A stretch of DNA of 64,000 nucleotides from Eulemur rufifrons. Its lineage: Eukaryota > Chordata > Mammalia > Primates > Lemuridae. Below the pieces are notes generated by a model. The model did no database searches. It saw only the letters and a program-made list of their open reading frames with translations, and was not told where the DNA came from. Shown one piece after another: positions 53,835 through 63,529 of the stretch; position 1 is the stretch's first letter, and the number at the start of each line of letters is the position of its first letter. The DNA is taken from assembly GCF_041146395.1 (NCBI RefSeq), contig NW_027182892.1:648501-712500 (forward strand). The letters run 5' to 3'. The translations under genes were made by a program, and so were the position numbers.

Positions 53835-53873
53835 AAAAGTGCAGATCCTGACTGAAACAGGATTCGGACTTTT
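53835..53873. repeat. Shortened edge dyad
   Basis: AAAAGTGCAGATCCTG is followed directly by ACTGAAACAGGATTCGG. The apex seen in the other edge monomers is lost, which explains the short 536-bp spacing to the next unit start. Confidence 0.65.
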
Positions 53874-54370
53874 TGCCTGCAACACACATGCCCACTTCTC
53901 CTCTCTAGGGATAACAAAAACAACCCATCGGATTGACAGATGGCCTGCCCCCGCCCCCCACCACCCCACACAAAATCGTGCCCTCCAGCGACTGATCCTT
54001 ATGCTATCTGGCAATACGTCCTCTGCCTTTTAAAATAATGGAGATAGAATGGTGGAATTATACCTAAAAGACTGGCTTATTGCCAGACTCCCATACCAAG
54101 TATTCGCAACAGCAAGTCACCTAGGCCTCAGCACACGTTTGTCCCTGGCAGCCATCTTGGGTTTAAGGAGGCACAGATGAACCTTATCACAATTATGGTG
54201 AAAGGTGCTGCAAAAGCGGTCAAGTAATTCTCATGGTAGTGGTTACTTGAAAAGCTCTGCGGCATAATTCTTTGAACTAGCCAGTTAACTGGGCCCACGC
54301 ATAGAGCAGTCTAGAGGCCCATGGTGGATTCCCAGCTGATGAAGCAAGGGATTCTTAATGGAACGGGGTG

Positions 54371-54421
54371 AAAAGTGCGGTTTCTGTGTCAGTCTAAGAC
54401 AGAAACGGGGTCCGAACTTTT
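54371..54421. repeat. Degraded edge inverted repeat
   Basis: The 5' arm starts AAAAGTGCGGTTTCTGTG and the 3' arm ends GGGGTCCGAACTTTT around the apex CAGTCTAAGAC. Several mismatches are present compared with the better copies at 54,923 and 56,015. Confidence 0.65.
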
Positions 54422-54922
54422 TACCTGCCACACACATGCCCACTTCTCCGGTCTGGGGAAAATAAAAACCATCCAGCGAACTGACAGAGGGCCTGCGCCC
54501 CCCACCCACACCGACCCCACAAATAAAAATGTCCCCTCCAGCTACTAATTATTATGCTAACTTGCAAAGGTTTCCGTGCATTTTAAAATAATGGGGAAAG
54601 TATGGTGGAATGATACTTAAAAGAATGGCCTCCTTCCAGCCTCCAGTAACAAGTGTCGTGAAATCCAAGTGACCTAGGCCTCAGCATAGTTTTCTCCGTG
54701 GCAGCCATCTTGTGTTTAAGGAGGCACAGACGATCCTTATCACAATTATGGTGATATGTGCTGCAGAAACTGGCAAATAATTCTACACGTAGTGTTTATC
54801 TCAAAAGCTGTGCAGCATACATCTTGGTACAGGCCAGTTCATGGGCCCATGCATGGAGGGTTCTAAGGAACCATGGTGGATTCCCAGCTGATGAATCAAA
54901 GGATTTTTAATGGAACCGGCTG

Positions 54923-54971
54923 AAAAGTGCGGATCCTGTTTCAGTCTAACTGAAACAGGATCCGCACATTT
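54923..54971. repeat. Near-perfect inverted repeat, 23-bp arms
   Basis: The left arm starts AAAAGTGCGGATCCTG and ends TTTCAGT. A 3-nt apex CTA follows, then the right arm ACTGAAACAGGATCCGCAC, with one mismatch near its end (CATTT for CTTTT). Confidence 0.85.
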
Positions 54972-55467
54972 CACCTGCCACAAATAGATCCACTTCCCTG
55001 TCTGGGCATAATAAACACAAACAACCAGACTGACAGAGGGACTGTCCCCCAAACCACCCCGATCCCACCCAAAAACGTCCCCTCCGTTGACTCATCCTTA
55101 TGCTAACTGCCGAAAGTTGCTCACCTTTTAATATAAGGGAAAAAGGATGGGGCAATGATAATTAAAAGACTGGATTCTTGTCAGACTCCCGTACCAAGTA
55201 TTGGCAACACCAAGCGAGAGAACCCTCAGCATAGGTTTGTCCATGGAAGCCATCTAGGGTTTAAGGAAGCACAAATGAACCTTATCAAAATTATGGTAAA
55301 AGTGCTGGAAAAGCTGGCAAATAATTTCCATGGTAGTGGTTATTTCAAATGCTCTGTGGCATACTTCTTTGAACTAGCCTGTTAAGTGGGTCCACACATA
55401 GTGGGGTGTAGAGAACTATGGTGGATTCCCAGCTGATGAAGCAAAGGATTCTTAAAGGAACAGGATG

Positions 55468-55518
55468 AAAAGTGCCGATCTTGTATCAGTCTAAGACTGA
55501 AACAGGATCCACACTTTT
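55468..55518. repeat. Inverted repeat with several mismatches
   Basis: The left arm is AAAAGTGCCGATCTTGTATC and the right arm ends GGATCCACACTTTT around AGTCTAAGACT. It is homologous in position to the other edge dyads. Confidence 0.7.
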
Positions 55519-56014
55519 CACTTGCCACACACATGTCCACTTCTCCTCTCCGGGGATAATAAAAACAAACCACTGGACTGACAGAGGGCCTGGCTCTGCC
55601 TCTCCCACCCCACACAAAAACGTTTCCTCCAGCGACTCATCCTTAAGCTAAATGGCAATAGGTGCTCTGCCTTTTAAAATAGTTGTGAAAGGAAGGTGGA
55701 ATGATACTTAAAGGAATGGCTTCTTGCCAGGGACCAGTACCAATTATCGGCAACTCCAAGGGAGATTGGCCTAACCGTAGTTTTTTCTGTGGAAGCCAGC
55801 TTGGGTTTCAGGATGCACTGCCTAACCTTTTCACAATCATTGTGAAAGTTGCTGCAAAAACTGGCAAATAATACTCAATGTAGTGGTTATTTCCAAAGCT
55901 CTGCGGCATACATCTTGGAACTAGCCAGTTACCTGGACCCACACATAGAGGGGTCTCGACAGCCATGGTGGATTCCCAGCTGATGAATCAAAGGATTCGT
56001 AAAGGAACTGGCTG

Positions 56015-56065
56015 AAAAGTGCGGATCCTGTTTCAGTCTAAGACTGAAACAGGATCCGTACTTTT
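56015..56065. repeat. Near-perfect 51-bp inverted repeat, 25-bp arms
   Basis: The left arm runs from AAAAGTGCGGATCCTG to CAGTCT, then a single central A, then AGACTG through GGATCCGTACTTTT. Only one of 25 pairs is mismatched. The dyad would form a long cruciform or hairpin, or could be two abutting terminal inverted repeats. Confidence 0.88.
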
Positions 56066-56534
56066 CACCTGCCACACACATGCCCACCTCTCCTCTTTGG
56101 GCATAATAAAGACAAACCACCAGACAGACAGAGAGCCTTCCCCTCAACGCACCACCCGACCCCACTCAAAAACGTCCCCTCCAGCAACTCATTCTTATGA
56201 TAACTGGAAAAAGGTGTTCTGCCTTTTAAAATGATGGAGAAAGGATGGTGGAATGACTCTTAATAACATGGCTTCTTGCCAGGCTCCAGTACCAACTATC
56301 GGCAACACCAAGTGAACTAGGCCTCAGCATACTTTTGTCCGCCCCAGCCATCTTGGGTTGAAGGAGGCACGGACGAACCTTATCACAATTATGGTGAAAG
56401 GTGGTGCAAAAACTAGCAAATAATTCTCAACGTAGTGGTTATTTCAAAAGCTCTGTGGCATACTTCTTGGAACTTGCCAGTTACCTGGGCCCACGCATAG
56501 AGGTCTTTAAAGAACCATGGTGTATTCCCAGCTG

Positions 56535-56552
56535 ATGAATCAAACGATTCTT
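56535..56552 (+). repeat. L1 target-site duplication, left copy
   Basis: ATGAATCAAACGATTCTT lies immediately before the T-rich (L1 tail) end. It matches the right copy at 62,832-62,849 at 16 of 18 positions. Confidence 0.88.
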
Positions 56553-56575
56553 TTTTGTTTGTTTGTTTGTTTGTT
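56553..56575 (-). other. L1 3' tail, A-rich with (AAAC) repeats
   Basis: On the plus strand this reads TTTT followed by GTTTGTTTGTTTGTTTG. On the L1 sense strand it is (CAAA)n and then a short A-run that meets the target-site duplication. Such simple tails are typical of target-primed reverse transcription. Confidence 0.88.
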
Positions 56576-56863
56576 AGCTCATTATGGGGGTACAAAAGAT
56601 CAGGCTATATACATTCCCCATGCCTCCCCTTTCCCCCGATTCTGAGCTTCAATTTTGTCCATTCCCTAGTCAGTGCACATCACATTCATCATGTAGGTGT
56701 GCACCCCTCCTCTCCCCCACCCCATCCCCCCCAGTTAGAACTTGAAGGGTGTCCATTCCCCAGGCAGTGCACATCACATTCATCAAGTAGGTATACACCC
56801 ATCCCTTCCACCCGGCCCCAACCTCTGTCCGATACCCAATTGGTGTTGTTCCCAAATGTGCAC
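56576..56863 (-). other. L1 3' UTR
   Basis: This lies between the ORF2 stop and the tail. On the sense strand it contains a G-rich stretch (plus-strand C-rich 56,703-56,733) and ends with GTACCCCCATAATGAGCT just before the tail. Two direct copies of a ~94-bp segment begin at 56,656 and 56,750. Short open frames here on both strands are not convincing genes. Confidence 0.85.
56656..56843 (-). repeat. Two direct ~94-bp repeats inside the L1 3' UTR
   Basis: Copies begin at 56,656 and 56,750 with TGTCCATTCCC. Both contain CAGTGCACATCACATTCATC followed by a GTAGGT segment and a C-rich stretch. A few substitutions separate them. Confidence 0.8.
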
Positions 56864-57256
56864 TCAGGGAAACCAATTTGCTGGTGAGTACATGTGGTGC
56901 TTATTTTTCCATTCTTGGGATACTTCACTTAATAGAATGGGATCCAGCTCTCTCCAGGAGAACCAAAGAGATGCCATATCGCCATTATTTCTAATAGCTG
57001 AGTAATATTCCATGGTATACATATACCACATTTTGCTAATCCATTCATGAATTGATGGGCATTTGGGTTGTTTCCACATCTTTGTGATTGTGAATTGTGC
57101 TGCTATAATCATTCAGGTGCAGGTGTCTTTTTTATAGAATGACTTTTGTTCTTCTGGGTAGATGTCCAATAATGGAATTGCTGGATAGAATGGTAGGTCT
57201 ACTTGAATCTGTTTAAGGTATCTCCACATTGCTTTCCACAGGGGCTGCACTAGTTT

Positions 57257-57310
57257 ACAGTCCGACCAGCAGTGTATGAATGTACCTATCTCGCCACACC
57301 CACACCAACA
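57257..57310 (-). other. ORF2 C-terminal cysteine knuckle
   Basis: [18 protein letters not shown] keeps the C-x3-C-x7-H-x4-C pattern of mammalian L1 ORF2p. It lies in an open stretch from 57,715 to 57,116 that ends at a TGA, after which the same frame continues to the true ORF2 end at 56,864. Confidence 0.85.
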
Positions 57311-58489
57311 TGTATAGTTTTGGGACTTTTTGATAAAGGCCATTCCTACTGGAGTTAAGTGATATCTCATTGTGGTTTTGATTTGCATTTCCCTGATGAT
57401 TAGAGATGTTGAACACTTTTTCATATGTTTGTTAGCCATTTTTATATCTTCTTTTGAAAAATTTCTATTTATGTCCTTTGCCCACTTTTTGATAGGGTTG
57501 TTTGATTTTTTCTTACTGATTTTCCTGAGTTCTAAATAGATTCTTGTTATCAGTCCTTTATCTGATGTGTAGTATGCGAAAATTTTTTCCCATTCTGTAG
57601 GTTGTCCATTTACTCTCGTGACTGTTTCTTTGGCTGTGCAGAAGCTTTTTAATTTGATCAGGTCCCATTTATTTATTTTTGTTGTTGCTGTGATTGCTTT
57701 AGGGGTCTTCTTCATAAATTCTTTGCCTAGGCCAATGTCTGTAAGAGTCTTTCCTACATTTTCTTCTAGAATTCTAATAGTTTCTGACCTTAGGTTTAAG
57801 TCTGTTAACCACTGTGATTTGATTTTTGTGTGTCCTGTTTTAGTCTTCTACATGTGGATATCCAGTTTTCCCAGCACCATTTATTAAATAAGGAATCTTT
57901 TCCCCAGAGTATGTTTTTGTCTGCTTTGTCAAAGATTAGATGGCTATATGAGGATGGTTTTATATTGGGATTTTCTGTTCTGTTCCACTGGTCTGTGTCC
58001 CTGCACTTGTGCCAGTACCAGGCTGTTTTAAGAACCACAGCCTTGTAGTATAGTTTGAAGTCTGGCAAATTAATACTTCCCATTTTGTTTTTGTTGTTTA
58101 AGATTGCTTTTGCTAAACGGGGTCTTCCCTGGTTCCATACAAAGCGTAAAATTATTTTTTCTATGTCTGTGAAAAAAGATGTTGGTAATTTAATAAGGAT
58201 TGCATTGAATCTGTAGATAACTTTGGGCAGTATAGACATTTTAACAATGTTGATTCTACCGATCCATGAGCATGGTATGGTTTTCCACCTATTTACATGT
58301 TCTGCAATTTCCTTCCTCAGTGTTTCATAGTTCTCCCTATAGAGGTCCTTTACCTCCTTAGTTAAATAAATTCCTAGGTATTTTATTTTCTTCGTTGCTA
58401 TTTTGAAGGGTATTGAGTCCTTAATTTGGTTTTCCATTTGACTGTTATTGGCATATATGAATTCCTCTGATTTGTGTGTATTGATTTTC

Positions 58490-59300
58490 TATCCTGAGAC
58501 TTTACTGAATTCATTGATCAATTCCAGGAGTCTCTTGGTTGAAACCTTGGGGTTTTATAGATATAACATCATATCATCAGCAAAGAGTGAGAGTTTGATC
58601 TCTTCTGTCCCTATTTCAACTCCCTTGATTCTGCTCTCTTGCCTGATAGCTCTTGCAAGGGCTTCCAATACTATGTAGAAAAGTAATGGGGACAGTGGTA
58701 AGCCTTGTCTGGTTCCAGTTTGAAGTGGGAATGCTTTCAGTTTTTCCCCATTCAGTATGATGTTGGCTGAGGGTTTGTCGTATATGGCTTGTATCATTTT
58801 TATATAGGCCCCATCTATGCCTATTTTGTTAAGTGTTCTTATCATAAAAGGGTGTTGAATTTTGTCAAATGCTTTCTCTGCATCTATTGAGAGGATCATC
58901 TGATCTTTATTTTTGCTTCTATTTATGTGATGAATTACATTCCCATATGTCAAACCATCCCTGTATCTCTGGGATGAAGCCCACTTGGTCGTGATGGATT
59001 ATTTTTTTGATAAGCACTTGGATTCGATTTGTTAGAATTTTATTGAGAATTTTTGCATCTATATTCATAAGAGAAATTGGTCTATAGTTCTCTGTTTTAG
59101 TTGCATCCTTTCCTGGATTTGGTATCAGGATTATGTTGGCTTGGTAAAAAGTGTTGGGGAGAATCCCATCCTTCTCTATATTGGAGAATAGTTTATGTAC
59201 GATGGGCACCAGTTCTTCTTTGTAGGTATGGTAGAATTCAGGTGTGAACCCATCTGGTCCAGGGCTTTTCTTTTTGGGAAGGTTTTTTATTGCTGTTTCA
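58490..59300 (-). other. ORF2 reverse transcriptase domain remnant
   Basis: Recognisable blocks are [35 protein letters not shown] (metal-binding Asp of motif A), [14 protein letters not shown], and FADD at 58,573-58,584 (motif C). A frameshift near 58,950 lies between PISLMN and motif A. A stop follows FADD after eight codons (DMMLYL then stop). Confidence 0.88.
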
Positions 59301-59987
59301 ATTTCAGATCTAGATATCGGTCTATTCAGGAATTCTATTTCTTCCTGGTTGAGCCTGGGAAGGCTGTGTGTTTATAAGAATTTGTCCATTTCCTCCAGGT
59401 TTTCTAATTTGTGTGCATAAAGATTTTTGTAGAATTCATAGATGATATCATGTATCTCTGTGGCATCAGTCGTGATTACTCCTTTCGTGTTCCTGATCGA
59501 GGTTATAAGAGATTTTTCTTTTCTGCTCTTGGTTAGTTTAGCCAGAGGTGTGTCAATTTTGTTTATTTTTTCAAAGAACCAACTTTTGGTTTTATTAATC
59601 TCCGTTATGGTTTGGTTTAATCTCCCTTATGGTCCTTTTCATTTAGTTCTGATTTAATCTTAATAATTTCCTTCTGCTGGGTTTGGGTTTGGTCTCTTCT
59701 TTCTTCTCCAGCTCTTTGAGTCTATTCATTAGATTGTCTATTTGTAAGTTTTCTGTCTTTTTGGTATAGGCATTTATGGAAATAAATTTTCCTCTCAGGA
59801 CTGCTTTAGCTGTGTCCCACAGATTTTGATAAGTTGTATCTCCTTTGTCGTTTAATTCAGAGAATCTTTTGATTTCTGACTTGATTTCTTCATTTATAAA
59901 ATGATTGTTCAGGAGAAGGTTATTTAGCTTCCATGACTTTGAGTAGAAATGAGGATTTCTGTTAGGGTTCATTGTTACTTTTATTCC

Positions 59988-60726
59988 ACTGTGATCCGAG
60001 AAGCTGCATGGTATTATTTCTATATTTTTAAATTTTTTAAGACATGCTTTATGTCCTAAGATATGGTCAATCTTGGAGAATGTCCCATGAGCTGATGAGA
60101 AGAACTTATATTCAGTGGTATTTGGGTAGAATGTCCTGTAGATGTCAGTCAGGCCCATTTGTTCTAGCATTCTATATACGTCCAATATTTCTTTGTTTAT
60201 TTTTTGTTTGGAGGATCTGTCTTGAACTGTCAGTGGCGTGTTAAAATCTCTGGCTACTAAAGTGTTGTTATCTATCATTTGGTTCAGATCAAGTAGGGTT
60301 TGCTTTATGAATCTGGGTGCACCTAGATCGGGTGCATATATGTTAAGTATAGTTATGTCTTCTTGTTGAATTGTACCCTTCACCAGTATATAGTAACCAT
60401 CTTTGTCTTTCTTTACTTTTGTTGATTTAAAAACTACATTATCGGAGATTAGAACTGCCACGCCAGCTTTCTTTTGGGTTCCATTTGCTTGGAATATTGA
60501 TTTCCACCCTTTTATTTTCAGTCTAAATGCATCCTTGCAAGTTAGATGAGTTTCCTGAAGACAGCAGATACTTGGCTTATATCTTTTTTATCCATCGGGC
60601 CAGTCCATGTCTCTTGAGTGGGGAATTCAATCCATTCACATTTAATGAGAGAACTGATAAGCGAGACAGATTGCTGTTCCTCATGTTGGGTTGAATTTCA
60701 TTGATCTGTTTTCTCTCTTGAGCCAT
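59988..60726 (-). other. ORF2 endonuclease domain remnant
   Basis: The family's catalytic residues can be placed across two frames. LNVNGLN is near the start, QETH has its Glu codon at 60,552-60,554 after the frameshift, DFN has its Asp codon at 60,246-60,248, SKIDHILG follows, and SDHS has its His codon at 59,991-59,993. The residue just before DFN is Arg, where this family normally has Gly. The domain is split by the frameshift near 60,580. Confidence 0.85.
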
Positions 60727-60765
60727 TATGATAACTGTGTTTTCATATTTATCTCTTGATTAGTG

Positions 60766-61770
60766 TTACATTCGAGGGTCCTTCTTGTGCTGGACCACGT
60801 GTAACTCTGTTTTGAATACTTCTTGGAAAGCTGCTCTTGTCTTGGTGAATTCTCTGAGTTTTTGTTTATCTGAGAATGTCTTAATTTCACCTTCATATAT
60901 AAAACTGAGCTTATCTGGGTACAGGATTCTAGGCTGGGCATTATTCTGTTTCAGAAGAGTGAGAATGGGGCTCCAATCTCTTCTTGCTTGTAAGGTTTCA
61001 GTTGAGAAATCTGGCGTGATTCGGATGGGCTTTCCTTTGTATGTTACTTGTTTTTTTCTCCGTACAGATTGAAGAAGGGCCTCGTTAGTGGATATTTTGG
61101 TCAGTCTGATAACTACATGACGTGGTGTCTTCCTATTTGGTATGAATCTCTCAGAGGTTCTTTGAGCTTCTTGAACCTGTGTATCTAGAGATTTGGCAAG
61201 GCCTGGGAAATTTTCCTCAATTATATCTTCAGATACTTTATTCAACCCTTGCTTATTGTCTTCTTCACCCTCAGGAATGCCGATAACTCTCACGTTAGGC
61301 TTCTTTACATAATCCCACATTTCTTGTAGACTATGATTATTTCTCATGTTTCTTTGTTTTAACTCTGTGACTGCCTTATTTAATTGGAAAGTGTTATCTT
61401 CGATCTCTGAGATTCTTTCTTCTGTTTGATCTACCCTGCTCTTGAGACTTTCCACTGTGTTTTGTAGCTCCTTGAATAAATTTTTCATTTCCAGGAGTTC
61501 AGTTTGATTTTTCTTCAGTATTTCAATTTCTTTGGTGAATTTTTCTTCCAAGTCCTGGATCTTTTTTGTGGTTTCTTTGTGTTGATTATCCATTTTTTCT
61601 TGCATAATGTTCAGCGTATTTATGATCCATGTTTGAAATTCTTCCTGTGACATGTTGCTATTTGGAATCTGCTTTGTGTTAATTGGTGGAGAACTAGTAA
61701 TCCTCTTTGAGGGCATGGTTTCAGCTTGATTCTTTATACTCCTAGAGTTCCTTCGCTGAGCCCTTCCCAT
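60766..61770 (-). CDS. L1 ORF1p, RNA-binding chaperone, open frame of 334 residues
   Basis: ORF1p coats L1 RNA as a trimer and acts as a nucleic-acid chaperone in the L1 ribonucleoprotein. The frame is intact from MGRAQRR to HKKDPRM, close to the usual ~338 residues. A basic N-terminus (1-40) is followed by a long coiled coil (about 52-150) with heptad-like leucines and the segment SRVDQTEERISEIED (111-125). The RRM-like domain (about 157-250) includes NVRVIGIPEGEE and PRHVVIRL. The C-terminal domain (about 252-325) includes TLQARRDW and LSFIYEGEIKTFSDKQKLREF. The start is chosen because MGRAQRRNSR is in the expected place, directly after the 5' UTR and with no longer frame. It is an open frame in a dead element; expression is not shown. 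Confidence 0.92.
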   Translation of the reverse strand: MGRAQRRNSRSIKNQAETMPSKRITSSPPINTKQIPNSNMSQEEFQTWIINTLNIMQEKMDNQHKETTKKIQDLEEKFTKEIEILKKNQTELLEMKNLFKELQNTVESLKSRVDQTEERISEIEDNTFQLNKAVTELKQRNMRNNHSLQEMWDYVKKPNVRVIGIPEGEEDNKQGLNKVSEDIIEENFPGLAKSLDTQVQEAQRTSERFIPNRKTPRHVVIRLTKISTNEALLQSVRRKKQVTYKGKPIRITPDFSTETLQARRDWSPILTLLKQNNAQPRILYPDKLSFIYEGEIKTFSDKQKLREFTKTRAAFQEVFKTELHVVQHKKDPRM

Positions 61771-62831
61771 CTGAATGAATCCTTAAGATCCCTTCTTTCA
61801 GCTTTAGTCTGGATAGGGGCACACTGTGAGTGCCAGGTAAGCTGCCTCCTCTGTCACTAGGGGGAGCCCTTCACATATTGTTCAGGATTTTGCTAGCTCC
61901 GCTGGGGGGGCTGCCCCTCTTCCTCTCCCGAGGTGGCTTCTGTCTCTCTCTGCAAGAAAGACAGTGGATAGGGAGAGTGGAGCGGTGCCCTCATTCGCCC
62001 AGCGCCCCAGCCACTGCAGTTCCCGCGGGAGATGGTCTGCCCCACCCCAATGTCTGCAAGGTCCACGCTCCACTCTCTCGTGACTGGGGAACCACTCAGT
62101 GTTCACACAAAGGTGGAGCTCCTAGTCAGGGTCCGTGGACTAGGGAAGGGAGCCGCCCAGGGAGCCGCCCGGTACCCAATCGCTCCTCAGCGTTTAGGCT
62201 GTGGACCCCGACAATGGCGGCCGCCCGTCTGCAGATCACTGTCACTGGGGTTGAATGCTCAGGGACCGGCAGAGGCCAGAGGAGCCGGGGAGCGGGAGAA
62301 TCCAGCCGCCCACCTATACGAGGCAGTTTGGCGTCTGCTAGAGCCGGGACCAAAGCAGCCCCACCGCCCACGTATAGGAGACAGTTGCTAGGTGCGTCAG
62401 CTGCGCACAGCACTCCAGGGTCCAAAATGCCTCCTGCCAATGTCTCCTCTCTGCAGAGCCCCACATCTCCCGTGGCGATTCTGCACCGACTTCAGGCAGA
62501 TCCTCAATTGAGTGGGTGTGGAGGTCAGAGGGGGAACAAGATGCTTTCCTGTGGGGCTGAACCCACCCCACTCTCTGGTGAGGTGGGTACAGCTGTCCCG
62601 TGCTCCCTTCTCTATTGGCCATCCCGCACTCTCCAGATTTTGGTGATTTATTTCCCTAATCACCTCAGTCTTTTCTTGCTCTCTCTCTCTGTCCCACGCT
62701 GATTCTCCATGGATTCACACCACCGTTCTTGTGGGGAAGTGAACCTCTAGGGTTGTGGCAGTGGGAGACCCATGCCTTCCACTCCAGGAGCACGAATCCA
62801 GGAGGTCACCACCATTCCACCATCATTGAGA
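61771..62831 (-). promoter_or_regulatory. L1 5' UTR / internal promoter region
   Basis: 1,061 bp of GC- and CpG-rich sequence lie between the target-site duplication and the ORF1 start, in clear contrast to the AT-rich satellite and ORFs. In mammalian L1s this region carries the internal RNA polymerase II promoter. Specific factor sites were not assigned. A 290-codon open frame runs antisense through it (61,830-62,702 on the plus strand); it is most likely a by-product of base composition. Confidence 0.85.
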
Positions 62832-62849
62832 ATGAATCAAAGGAGTCTT
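62832..62849 (+). repeat. L1 target-site duplication, right copy
   Basis: ATGAATCAAAGGAGTCTT differs from the left copy at two positions. The monomer resumes at once with AAAGGAACGGGCTG. Confidence 0.88.
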
Positions 62850-62863
62850 AAAGGAACGGGCTG

Positions 62864-62914
62864 AAAAGTGCGGATCCTGTTTCAGTCTAAGTCTGAAACA
62901 GGATCCGCACTTTT
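62864..62914. repeat. Inverted repeat with 22-bp perfect arms
   Basis: The left arm runs from AAAAGTGCGGATCCTG to TTTCAG, then a 7-nt centre TCTAAGT, then CTGAAACAGG through CCGCACTTTT. All 22 pairs match. It is in the same position in the monomer as the dyads at 54,923 and 56,015. Confidence 0.88.
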
Positions 62915-63417
62915 CACCTGCCACACACATGCCCACTTCTCCTCTCTGGGCATAATAAAAACAAACCACTGGACTGACAGAGGGCTTGCCCCCCCACACA
63001 CACCACACGACCCCACACAAAAACGTCCCCTCCAGTGACTCATTCTTATGCTAACTGGCAAATGGTGCTATGCCTTTTAAAATAATGGAAAAAGGATGGT
63101 GGAATGATACTTGAAAGACTGGTTTTATTCCACGCTCCCGTACCAAGTATCGGCAACACCAAGTGAGCTAGGCCTCAGCATAGTTTTTTCCCTGGCAGCC
63201 ATCTTGGGATTAAGGAGGCAGAGAAGTACCTTGTCACAATTATGGTGAAAGGTGCTGCAAAAATTGGCAAATAATTCTCCACGTAGTGGTTATTTCAAAA
63301 GCTCTATGGCATACTTCTTGGAACCAGCTAGTTACCTGGGGCCACGCATAGAGGGTTATAGAGAACCATGGTGGATTCACGGAAGAAGAGTCAAATGATT
63401 CTTAAAGGAACGGGCAG

Positions 63418-63467
63418 AAAATGTGGATCCTGTTTCAGTCTAAGACTAAAACAGGATCCGCACTTTT
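63418..63467. repeat. Inverted repeat, slightly degraded
   Basis: The left arm starts AAAATGTGGATCCTG (one base shorter than its homologues) and the right arm ends GGATCCGCACTTTT, around CAGTCTAAGACTA. A few pairs are lost. Confidence 0.75.
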
Positions 63468-63506
63468 CACCTGCTGCACACATGCCAACTTCTCCTCTCT
63501 GAGGAT

Positions 63507-63529
63507 AAAAAAAAAAAAAAAAAAAAAAA
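63507..63529 (+). repeat. A23 homopolymer in an edge monomer
   Basis: An uninterrupted run of 23 A replaces the usual ATAAAAACAAACC segment after CTCTCTGAGGAT. This is local slippage at an A-rich stretch. Confidence 0.85.

Larger units (their letters stand above)
53834..56552 (+). repeat. Diverged edge monomers, left of the L1
   Basis: Five monomers start at 53834, 54370, 54922, 55467 and 56014; the last is cut by the L1. They align with the core over their whole length but differ from it and from one another at many more positions than core monomers differ among themselves. They share edge-type variants: GGCTGAAAAGTGCGG at the start, GGTGCTGCAAAAACTGG, and GGGCCCACGCATAGAGG. No coding feature is supported here. 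Confidence 0.9.
56864..60726 (-). pseudogene. L1 ORF2 (endonuclease / reverse transcriptase), multiply disabled
   Basis: The start ATG is at 60726, 39 bp after the ORF1 stop. The region spans about 1,287 codons, full length for mammalian ORF2p (~1,275). Parts in order: AP-like endonuclease (to about 59,990), linker, reverse transcriptase (about 59,300-58,500), then C-terminal domain with a cysteine-rich knuckle, ending SPANWFP at 56,864. Lesions read by eye: frameshift near 60,580 (stop at 60,577-60,579); frameshift near 59,690; a ~20-bp local duplication at about 59,590-59,640; stop at 59,372-59,374; frameshift near 58,950; stops at 58,555-58,557 and 58,489-58,491; frameshift near 57,835; stop at 57,113-57,115. 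In life ORF2p nicks DNA and copies L1 RNA at the nick. This copy cannot make the full protein. Confidence 0.93.
56553..62831 (-). mobile_element. Full-length LINE-1 (L1) retrotransposon, minus strand
   Basis: A 6,279-bp non-LTR retrotransposon in the order 5' UTR, ORF1, short spacer, ORF2, 3' UTR, A-rich tail, read right to left. It is flanked by an 18-bp target-site duplication and splits a satellite monomer. Joining 56,014-56,552 to 62,850-62,862 gives a 552-bp unit, so nothing else was lost at insertion. The plus-strand target TTCTT/AAAG resembles the L1 endonuclease consensus TTTT/AA. The length and the retained 5' UTR argue for a non-truncated insertion. ORF1 is open but ORF2 has at least eight disabling lesions, so the copy cannot move itself. 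Sequence resembles a mammalian, possibly strepsirrhine, L1 subfamily; the subfamily was not determined. Confidence 0.95.

Noticed and set aside
53775..56234. Short open frames on both strands in the edge monomers (for example 54,285-54,509 and 55,382-55,615)
   Set aside because: They are homologous to non-coding satellite positions in the core and are not kept from monomer to monomer.
57618..61072. Plus-strand open frames inside the L1 (for example 57,618-57,887, 59,442-59,657 and 60,785-61,072)
   Set aside because: They are antisense shadows of the ORF1 and ORF2 reading frames.
62032..62663. Overlapping open frames on both strands in the L1 5' UTR
   Set aside because: Several frames are open at once, as expected from GC-rich sequence with few stop codons; none is distinguished as coding.
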